Source: an uncultured Peptoniphilus sp. (lineage in GTDB: Bacteria > Bacillota > Clostridia > Tissierellales > Peptoniphilaceae). From it: a stretch of DNA of 19,415 nucleotides. A program made the translations under genes and the position numbers. Under the pieces are notes generated by a model. That model saw only the letters and a program-made list of their open reading frames with translations, made no database searches and was not told where the DNA came from. The stretch is taken from NCBI RefSeq assembly GCF_946998875.1, contig NZ_CAMQAY010000024.1, forward strand, positions 1 through 19,415, given 5' to 3'. Below, one piece after another: positions 11,344 through 17,173 of the stretch. Position 1 is the first letter of the stretch, and every line of letters starts with the position of its first letter.

Positions 11344-12295
11344 TGTTATAACTTACTAGCCCGCCTGAATCTTTTGCTGAATAAATTGCATTGGCAATAG
11401 ACCTAGAAATTGTCTTTGCCGCAAGTATTCCCACTAAGTTTATATCTGCACTGACTTCGCCACTTGCAAGTGTAAAAATAGTATCTCCATCGTTCATGGT
11501 GTGCACAGGATTAATTGACCTTGCATAACCATCATGAGCCATTTGTGAGATCTTGTTACAGTTTGCCTTACTTAGCCTTGCATTTGTTGCAATGACAGAT
11601 ATAGTTGTGTTGGCTGGGCTAAATTGATTATAATCGTTTAGTCTCTTTTCGTAAAGACTATTTGTGTCTAAAAACTTTTTATTTTTTCTGTCATAAACTC
11701 CGCCGATTCTTTTTCCCTCTTCATAATCAAAAATATCTCCAAGAGCATTTAAAGCCACAATGGAAGAAACAATGAGGTCACCAATTTTTATTGATGACTG
11801 ACCTATGCCTGACTTCATGGCAAAGTCATTGCCCAAAATTTTACCAACGCTTGCGCCACAACCTGCACCGAAATTACCCTCTGTTTCATCTTTATCCTTG
11901 GCAGACTTTGCAGCCTCATAGCCCATCTTAAAGTCAGGTCGAACTTTGGCATCTCCAAGAGCCAGGTCAAATAGGACTGCACCAGGAACTATGGGAACTA
12001 CGCCCACACCGACATCAAAGCCCACATTCTTTTCTTCCAAGTATTTCATAATGCCGCCGCCAACATCAAGACCATAGGCAGACCCGCCAGTTAAAAAAAC
12101 TCCGTGAACCTTTTGGACCAAGTTCTCTGCACGCAAGAGATCAGTTTCACGAGTGCCAGGTCCAGCGCCACGAACATCAACTCCTGCAGTAAATCCATCT
12201 TGGCACAAGACTACGCTTGTACCAGTAAGAGCAAGATCATCTTCTGCGTGACCAAGTTTTATCCCTTTAACATCTGTCAAAAATCCTTCGTACAT
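11333..12295 (-). CDS. P1 family (S58/DmpA-NylC type) self-processing peptidase
   Basis: A 320-residue N-terminal-nucleophile hydrolase. Family motifs in order: GIKLGHAED near the start, GTRETDLL, VFLTGGSAYGLD, VPGAVLFDL, NFGAGCGASVGK, then PANTTISVIATNA and AHDGYARSINPVHTMNDGDTIF. The precursor is expected to cut itself before Thr230 in PAN/TTIS, as in NylC-like members where cleavage is Asn-Thr, making a small subunit with a new N-terminal threonine. Relatives act as beta-aminopeptidases or amidases. ATG 12295 is chosen because GGAGGAGG lies 4-5 bases upstream. No signal peptide is seen, so it should be cytoplasmic. Its place ahead of a vitamin S-component and a CoaX-like gene hints at processing of an imported amide, but the substrate is unknown. 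Confidence 0.85.
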   Translation of the reverse strand: MYEGFLTDVKGIKLGHAEDDLALTGTSVVLCQDGFTAGVDVRGAGPGTRETDLLRAENLVQKVHGVFLTGGSAYGLDVGGGIMKYLEEKNVGFDVGVGVVPIVPGAVLFDLALGDAKVRPDFKMGYEAAKSAKDKDETEGNFGAGCGASVGKILGNDFAMKSGIGQSSIKIGDLIVSSIVALNALGDIFDYEEGKRIGGVYDRKNKKFLDTNSLYEKRLNDYNQFSPANTTISVIATNARLSKANCNKISQMAHDGYARSINPVHTMNDGDTIFTLASGEVSADINLVGILAAKTISRSIANAIYSAKDSGGLVSYNSIK

Positions 12296-12338
12296 ATTTC
12301 CTCCTCCATAAAATTTTTTACTCAAATTAATTTATCAA

Positions 12339-12361
12339 AAGCCCCATCACTGATGAGGCTT
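12339..12361. terminator. Intercistronic hairpin (weak terminator or processing site)
   Basis: AAGCC-C-CATC pairs with GATG-A-GGCTT (one mismatch). The good T-tract (12364-12371) is on the plus strand; on the minus strand, the direction of the flanking genes, only TTTTG follows. It may lower rather than stop expression of the downstream peptidase, or block antisense transcripts. Confidence 0.5.
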
Positions 12362-12369
12362 AATTTTTT

Positions 12370-12681
12370 TTATTTATTTTTTCTCTTTTCATTAACGGAT
12401 ACTACCTTGTCCTTAAAAGTGTAGTCCTTGTCGCGTCTGTCGTCAATTTTTACAACAGAGTAGACCCTATTTGCTCCAGCCTCAAAGACAGACTCCTGCA
12501 TCCTTCTTATTACTTCATATAAAACTGACAAATCACTGTGAGATATAACTGTTCCCATGGGGTTTAACTCATAAGTTAGTCCTTCCACTTCACCTATTGC
12601 ATCAAGGGCACCTGCTATGTACTTACTTACAGATGTCTTTTCTGTTCCAATTGGAACAAGTGTTAATTCTGCTACTGCCAT
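12370..12681 (-). CDS. MTH1187/YkoF-type thiamine-binding protein
   Basis: A 103-residue cytoplasmic protein of the MTH1187 (DUF77) family. It begins MAVAELTLVPIGTEKTSVSKYIAGA, has YELNPMGTVI in the middle, and then a helix-strand unit ending YSVVKIDDRRDK. This small ferredoxin-like fold binds thiamine or its hydroxymethylpyrimidine part in characterised relatives. Length is typical. AGGAGG lies 6 bases before the ATG, in the 9-base gap after the TRIC gene, so the two are co-transcribed. No TPP riboswitch is visible in front of the unit. The binding role is taken from the family; the exact ligand is not visible in the sequence. Confidence 0.85.
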   Translation of the reverse strand: MAVAELTLVPIGTEKTSVSKYIAGALDAIGEVEGLTYELNPMGTVISHSDLSVLYEVIRRMQESVFEAGANRVYSVVKIDDRRDKDYTFKDKVVSVNEKRKNK

Positions 12682-12690
12682 TTTTTCCTC

Positions 12691-13338
12691 CTAATTTTTT
12701 ATTCTTGGCAAATTCCAATTTTTCTTTACAGCCAAAAGCCTAATGATTAAAACTGCAAAAAAACATATGACCATTGAAATTTGATAATTACAAAAGTGTC
12801 TTGCTATTATAAAAATTGTGGCACCAAGTATGCAGGCGCCAGCGTAAATTTGCTCCCGAAAGATAAAGGGAATTGAGCCTGCCAAGACATCACGAAGCAT
12901 TCCGCCGCCAACTCCAGTAATTGAACCCACAAAAATCAAAAGAAATTTTTTGTCGTAGCCAAGGGAGATTGCCGTCGCCATTCCCGTTATGGTAAAAGAT
13001 GCAAGACCAATAGTGTCTGTTATAATCATAAACTTATTCATAAATTTCATCCAGTGAGTATTTTCGAAGTCCTGCTTAAGAGAATAAAAGATAAAGACCA
13101 AAATCGAAAAGGCAGTGGATATAGCTGCGTTAGTTGAGTTTTGAAACATCTTTGGTGGAGTTATACCAAGGACCAAGTCTCGAATGAATCCACCTCCAAG
13201 AGCTGTTACTAGACCTAAAACGATTACACCAAGTATGTCCATTTTCTTTTTGCAGCCAAGTATGGCACCAGAAATTGCAAAAGCAATTGTGCCTATGATG
13301 TCGAAAAACACATTAAATTCTAAATAATTTCCATTCAT
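12691..13338 (-). CDS. TRIC-type (UPF0126) cation channel family membrane protein
   Basis: A 215-residue protein with about seven membrane segments in two repeats. Each repeat carries the family signature: ALGGGFIRD with the following PP (46-62) and GVGGGMLRDVLAG (142-154). Bacterial homologues of trimeric intracellular cation channels form monovalent cation pores in the inner membrane. An uncleaved start MNGNYLEFNVFFDIIGTIAFAISG is typical. ATG 13338 has no ribosome site; an extended -10 ends only 6 bases upstream, so the first base of the ATG would be the transcription start. This suggests a leaderless mRNA. The alternative GTG at codon 10 also lacks a good ribosome site. It is first in the minus-strand run of five genes. 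Confidence 0.88.
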   Translation of the reverse strand: MNGNYLEFNVFFDIIGTIAFAISGAILGCKKKMDILGVIVLGLVTALGGGFIRDLVLGITPPKMFQNSTNAAISTAFSILVFIFYSLKQDFENTHWMKFMNKFMIITDTIGLASFTITGMATAISLGYDKKFLLIFVGSITGVGGGMLRDVLAGSIPFIFREQIYAGACILGATIFIIARHFCNYQISMVICFFAVLIIRLLAVKKNWNLPRIKN

Positions 13339-13344
13339 GAATTT

Positions 13345-13353
13345 ATTATATCA
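13345..13353 (-). promoter_or_regulatory. Extended -10 directly at the TRIC start codon
   Basis: Minus strand TG-A-TATAAT (complement of 13345-13353), then 6 bases, then ATG 13338. No clear -35. The distance puts the transcription start on or next to the A of ATG. Confidence 0.6.
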
Positions 13354-13388
13354 AAGATTAATTTTATGAAGTGAGAAATTTCAATAAT

Positions 13389-13419
13389 TTGATAAAAATT
13401 TTTTAAACTTTGTTATAAT
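13389..13419 (+). promoter_or_regulatory. Promoter of the deaminase-CPBP-trpS unit
   Basis: TTGATA (13389-13394), a 19-nt spacer and an extended -10 TG-T-TATAAT (13411-13419). The long spacer is compensated by the extended -10. It is divergent from the TRIC promoter. Confidence 0.6.
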
Positions 13420-13437
13420 AATACTATTGGAGGAATT

Positions 13438-14721
13438 ATGAGCTTACTTATAAAAAATATTTCTTATTTAGATATAGAAAGAGAAAAAATAATTGACCAT
13501 GCTGATATTTTTATTGAAGAAAATATTATAAAAAAAATCGGCGAAAATTTAGAAGTCCAAGCAGATGAAGTCTTTCGTGGTGAAAATAAACTTCTTACGC
13601 CAGGCTTTGTCAATGCCCACACTCACCTGGGCATGTCCTATTTTAGAAACTATGCCGATGACTTGGCACTAATGGACTGGCTTGAAAATGAAATTTGGCC
13701 TATAGAAGCAAAGCTAAATGCCGAGGACATCTATTGGTCTTCCATGCTTTCTATTATAGAAAATATAAAATCTGGCGTTACAAGTTTTTGCGATATGTAT
13801 TATGAAATGGATAGGGTTGGCGACGCTGCAATTGAAGCTGGCATTCGTGGAGTCTTAACTCGTGGCATGACAGATGTAGATGGCAAGGGCGAAGAAAAGC
13901 TTGAGGAATTTGATCAGCTTTACAAGAACTATCAAAATAAATGCGGCGGCAGAATAAAAGTTGTTCCAGCACCCCATGCAATTTACACTTGTAGTGGAGA
14001 ATTTTTAAGAGAAATTGCAAGGCGTGCAGTGGAAAGATACGATCATCTTATTCACATTCACTTATCAGAAACCCTAACAGAAGTGGAAAATTCAAAAAAA
14101 GAATATGGCATGACGCCAATAGAATATGTAAATTCACTGGGACTACTTGATAGCCAAATAATTGCAGCCCACTGCGTTCACATTACTGACGAAGAAATTG
14201 AACTTGTAAAGGACAAAAAATTCTACCCAGTCTATAATCCTAGTTCAAACCTGAAACTTGCCAGCGGCTTTACTCCAGTAGATAAGATGTTAAAGAATAA
14301 TATAAAAATTGCCATGGGAACTGACGGCGACTCATCAAACAACAACCAAGACTTTGTAGAAGAAATGCACATTGGTGGCATTGTCAACAAGGCTGTTACC
14401 ATGAATGAAAAAGCTGTGCCAGCTATAGAAATTTTAAAGATGGCGACAGTAAATGGGGCAGAGGCACTTGGCTTTGAAAAGCTGGGACTTATAAAGGAGG
14501 GTTACCTTGCTGACCTTGCGATTTTTGATTTAGAATCAAATTCCTTTACACCGAGAAACAATCTCATATCAGCCCTTGTCTATTCAGCAAACTCTCATGA
14601 TGTTGAGTCAGTAATATGCGACGGCAAATTCATTATGAAAAATAGAGAAATTGTAAATGTAGATGAAAAAGAAGTGAGAAATAAGGTTATATTTATTTGG
14701 AAGGATATTCAAAACCGATGA
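13438..14721 (+). CDS. Amidohydrolase, MTA/S-adenosylhomocysteine (5'-deoxyadenosine) deaminase type
   Basis: A 427-residue zinc amidohydrolase (TIM barrel with a composite beta-sandwich). Metal ligands and catalytic residues are in place: His61 and His63 (NAHTHLGM), His208 and Glu211 (HIHLSET), His245 (AAHCVH) and Asp296 (MGTDGDSSNN). VYNPSSNLKLASG (265-277) is the typical substrate-loop motif of enzymes that deaminate SAH, MTA or 5'-deoxyadenosine, as in Thermotoga TM0936. It would recycle products of SAM-using reactions in the cytoplasm. GGAGG lies 4 bases before ATG 13438. The stop overlaps the next start (ATGA). Other substrates in the family, such as guanine or chlorinated triazines, are less likely given the motifs. 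Confidence 0.87.
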   Translation: MSLLIKNISYLDIEREKIIDHADIFIEENIIKKIGENLEVQADEVFRGENKLLTPGFVNAHTHLGMSYFRNYADDLALMDWLENEIWPIEAKLNAEDIYWSSMLSIIENIKSGVTSFCDMYYEMDRVGDAAIEAGIRGVLTRGMTDVDGKGEEKLEEFDQLYKNYQNKCGGRIKVVPAPHAIYTCSGEFLREIARRAVERYDHLIHIHLSETLTEVENSKKEYGMTPIEYVNSLGLLDSQIIAAHCVHITDEEIELVKDKKFYPVYNPSSNLKLASGFTPVDKMLKNNIKIAMGTDGDSSNNNQDFVEEMHIGGIVNKAVTMNEKAVPAIEILKMATVNGAEALGFEKLGLIKEGYLADLAIFDLESNSFTPRNNLISALVYSANSHDVESVICDGKFIMKNREIVNVDEKEVRNKVIFIWKDIQNR

Positions 14722-15560
14722 AAAACTTTTTCAAACACTTTTTTAAATTATTAATTTTAGTAGTTGCTGTAGTAGCTTTTAATTATTTATTTATGATTTT
14801 GGCTTCTCTACTGTTATATGGTAAAACATATTTTTATAATAACTGGGAACATGCCAACCTTGTAATGCTAATTGGAACTACGGGACAGTTCTTAAGTGCA
14901 TTTTTAATAACTAAGTACGTTATAAAAAAACCTTTTAGCTTTCTATTTTTTAAAAAAGATAATTTATTAAAAAATATTGGAATAGGTCTCTTAATAGGAT
15001 TTTTACAAATTACTGTTTTTGTAATAATCGCAGTTATTTTAAGAGGATTAAGGCTTAAGGGAATAATGTTTGAAAATTTAAATTTAATTTTTATAGCTTA
15101 TTTTGTAGCATTCTTTATACAGTCAAGTTCTGAAGAACTTTTAGTTAGAGGGATGCTTACAAGAGCTTTGTTAAACAAATTTGGTAAAAATGTAGCTATA
15201 TATGCTCCATCAATATTTTTTGGATTACTTCACTTAGCAAATAATGGAGTTACATTTTTATCAACACTTAACACAATTCTCGTGGGAATATTTTTTGCAA
15301 AATTATTATTTTACACAGACAATATCATGGTGACATCTGGAGCCCACGCAGGCTGGAACTTTTCCATGGCTATGATTTACGGCTTAAATGTAAGTGGCTT
15401 TAGTGGCTTTGACAGCCTACTTAATTTTAAAATTTTAAATTATGCTCTCTACGACAAAGTTTACGGACCAGAGGGTAGCATAGTAGTAACTTTTATTGAA
15501 ATCATAAGTATTTTTATTATATTTTATTTAGAAAAAAGAAAGGGAGTTAAAAATGGATGA
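14718..15560 (+). CDS. CPBP-family intramembrane metalloprotease
   Basis: A 280-residue membrane protein with about seven or eight segments. It carries the complete Abi/CPBP (Rce1-like) motifs: Glu139-Glu140 and Arg144 (SSEELLVRG), His172 (FFGLLHLANN), and His210 and Asn214 (GAHAGWNFSM). Family members are glutamate intramembrane proteases linked to bacteriocin self-immunity or protein processing; the target here is unknown. ATG 14718 overlaps the deaminase stop in an ATGA arrangement, so it is probably translationally coupled; GGAAGG lies 13 bases upstream. Its last 8 bases overlap the start of trpS. The position between two housekeeping genes suggests constitutive expression. Confidence 0.87.
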   Translation: MKNFFKHFFKLLILVVAVVAFNYLFMILASLLLYGKTYFYNNWEHANLVMLIGTTGQFLSAFLITKYVIKKPFSFLFFKKDNLLKNIGIGLLIGFLQITVFVIIAVILRGLRLKGIMFENLNLIFIAYFVAFFIQSSSEELLVRGMLTRALLNKFGKNVAIYAPSIFFGLLHLANNGVTFLSTLNTILVGIFFAKLLFYTDNIMVTSGAHAGWNFSMAMIYGLNVSGFSGFDSLLNFKILNYALYDKVYGPEGSIVVTFIEIISIFIIFYLEKRKGVKNG

Positions 15561-16545
15561 TAAAAAAATAGTTTATTCAGGGATTCAACCTTCAGGTTCC
15601 CTAACTATTGGAAATTATATTGGAGCCTTGAAGAACTTTATTGGACTTCAAGATGAATACAACTGCCTATATTGCATAGTTGATATGCATGCAATAACTG
15701 TGGCACAAGAGCCAAAGAACCTCAGGAAGAATACCCTTGATGTCCTTGCTCTTTACCTTGCAGCAGGTCTTGACCCAAAGAAGTCTATAATTTATATTCA
15801 ATCTCATGTGCCAGCTCACGCTGAACTTGGCTGGGTCCTAAATACAATGACAGGCCTTGGTCAACTTCAAAGGATGACACAATTTAAGGACAAGGCAAAA
15901 AAATACACTGATGTTCAAGCAGGACTTTTAAACTATCCAGTCCTAATGGCGGCAGATATTTTGCTTTACAATACTTCTTATGTGCCAGTTGGCGAAGACC
16001 AAAAGCAACATATTGAAATAACAAGGGACTTGGCGCAAAGATTTAATTCAAGATATTCTGAAACTTTTACAATTCCAGAAATTTTGACACCAAAGGTGGG
16101 GGCAAGAATCATGTCTCTAAAGGATCCATCTTCAAAAATGTCTAAGTCCGACTCCAATAAAGACGCCTTTATTTTAATTTTAGATTCAGAAGATGACACT
16201 AGAAAGAAAATAAAAAGAGCGGTAACAGATTCATCTGGCGAGTTTAGATATTCAGATGACCAAGCTGGACTAAAGAACCTCATTAACATTCACGCTTCCT
16301 TCTCAGGCATGAGCCCAGAAGAAATCGTAAAGAAATACGAAAATCTTGGCTACGGCGAATTTAAGGAAGACTTGGGCGAAGTTGTAGTTGAGGGACTAAG
16401 ACCACTTAGAGAGAGATTTAAAGAAATTAGAGATGACAAGGCCTATCTTGAATCTATTTACAAGGAAGGAGCAGAAAAGGCATCCTACCTTGCCAACAAA
16501 ACCCTAAGAAAAGTTTATAAAAAAGTTGGATTTATCCCTAGATAA
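15553..16545 (+). CDS. trpS: Tryptophanyl-tRNA synthetase
   Basis: A 330-residue class I synthetase that charges tRNA-Trp. The HIGH-type motif is PSGSLTIGNYIG (13-24), the tryptophan/ATP pocket includes VDMHAIT and PVGEDQKQHIE (145-155), and KMSKS is at 195-199. Length is normal. ATG 15553 has AGGGAG 6 bases upstream and overlaps the preceding CPBP gene by 8 bases. Unlike valS downstream, it has no T-box leader and depends on the promoter at 13389-13419. Confidence 0.96.
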   Translation: MDDKKIVYSGIQPSGSLTIGNYIGALKNFIGLQDEYNCLYCIVDMHAITVAQEPKNLRKNTLDVLALYLAAGLDPKKSIIYIQSHVPAHAELGWVLNTMTGLGQLQRMTQFKDKAKKYTDVQAGLLNYPVLMAADILLYNTSYVPVGEDQKQHIEITRDLAQRFNSRYSETFTIPEILTPKVGARIMSLKDPSSKMSKSDSNKDAFILILDSEDDTRKKIKRAVTDSSGEFRYSDDQAGLKNLINIHASFSGMSPEEIVKKYENLGYGEFKEDLGEVVVEGLRPLRERFKEIRDDKAYLESIYKEGAEKASYLANKTLRKVYKKVGFIPR

Positions 16546-16556
16546 TCGAATTCTTA

Positions 16557-16585
16557 TTGATTTCAAAGGATTTTTGTGGTATCTT
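16557..16585 (+). promoter_or_regulatory. Putative promoter of the IGGADGPT repeat gene
   Basis: TTGATT (16557-16562), 17 nt, and an extended -10 TG-G-TATCTT (16577-16585). Transcription would start near 16592, giving a leader under 20 bases. No terminator separates it from trpS, so read-through is also possible. Confidence 0.5.
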
Positions 16586-16608
16586 TTATATTAATTGGGA
16601 GGGATCAT

Positions 16609-16905
16609 ATGAATAAAATAATAATTGTAGTAGCCATTAACTTAATAGGTGCAGGGGTCTTATATAGATACAATGCTAATGAAGCTGCAGCTATTGGAAT
16701 AATTGGTGGAGCAGACGGTCCAACTCAAATCTATACAGAAACAAATAAAAAGACTGACAAAGATAAGGGTATAGAAATAATCGGTGGGGCAGACGGTCCG
16801 ACACAGATTTATACTGAAAAGAAAGAAAATAATGACAAAGATAAAGGTATAGTAATTATTGGTGGGGCTGATGGTCCGACACAGATTTATACTGAAACAA
16901 AATAA
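16609..16905 (+). CDS. Small secreted or anchored protein with three IGGADGPT repeats
   Basis: A 98-residue protein. Residues 1-28 form a signal-like segment (MNKIIIVVAINLIGAGVLYR, then NANEAAA, which could be a cleavage site). The rest is three tandem copies of a 26-residue unit, the last one cut short: I-x-IIGGADGPTQIYTE followed by a Lys/Asp-rich linker ending DKDKG. IGGADGPT is a signature of the beta subunit of sodium-translocating decarboxylases (OadB/GcdB), where it lies in the membrane core, but this protein has none of that subunit's other helices. GGGAGG lies 5-6 bases before ATG 16609. It has its own probable promoter and sits between trpS and the valS T-box. Database annotation might name it after the decarboxylase, but the real function is unknown; a secreted repeat or multi-copy peptide precursor is possible. 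Confidence 0.75.
   Translation: MNKIIIVVAINLIGAGVLYRYNANEAAAIGIIGGADGPTQIYTETNKKTDKDKGIEIIGGADGPTQIYTEKKENNDKDKGIVIIGGADGPTQIYTETK
16693..16902 (+). repeat. Three direct repeats, 78-bp period
   Basis: Units start at 16693, 16771 and 16849 (the last is 54 bases). Each encodes I-x-IIGGADGPTQIYTE. Units 2 and 3 are closer to each other in DNA (GGTCCGACACAGATTTATAC in both) than to unit 1 (GGTCCAACTCAAATCTATAC), pointing to a recent duplication of one unit. Confidence 0.9.
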
Positions 16906-16919
16906 AAACAAGCAATAAA

Positions 16920-17124
16920 AAAGAGGATTGTAAAAATTTATATTTAGAGAGAGACCATTTGCTGGGAGGTCTTTATAAACTTTACGATTGTAGCTTTTTT
17001 GCTTCTTTGGTGAATTTAGTAGCCAGAGACGACTTATCTCGTTAAAGATTTTAAAGTGTTTATTGAAAAATAAAAATTAAGGTGGTACCGCGTCTTTCGT
17101 CCTTAGGGATGGAGGACGCTTTTT
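16920..17124 (+). promoter_or_regulatory. T-box leader of valS
   Basis: The T-box sequence AAGGTGGTACCGCG is at 17079-17092. It is followed by a terminator: 17090-17102 pairs with 17107-17119 (13 bp with G/T pairs, TTAG loop), then T5. The T-box overlaps the terminator's left arm, so binding of uncharged tRNA would favour the antiterminator. Stem I shows AGAGAGACC and TTGCTGGGAGGTC, and a GAATTTA-GTA-GCC segment in which GTA (17019-17021) is the likely specifier codon, Val. The 5' boundary is approximate and no separate promoter was found. Confidence 0.9.
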
Positions 17125-17173
17125 ATTTTTAAAATATAAAAAATATACAAAATATAAATTTCGAGGAGGAAAA

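Noticed and set aside
12296..12325. An N-terminal extension of the P1 peptidase
   Set aside because: The extra codons read through the strong ribosome site GGAGGAGG (FYGGGN), so ATG 12295 is the true start.
16693..16902. The IGGADGPT repeats as a genuine decarboxylase beta-subunit gene
   Set aside because: The protein is only 98 residues and lacks the multiple membrane helices and other motifs of OadB/GcdB; only the short motif is shared, in three copies.
16693..16902. The 78-bp repeats as a CRISPR or intergenic repeat array
   Set aside because: The repeats are in frame inside an open reading frame with a good ribosome site, and there are no unique spacers.
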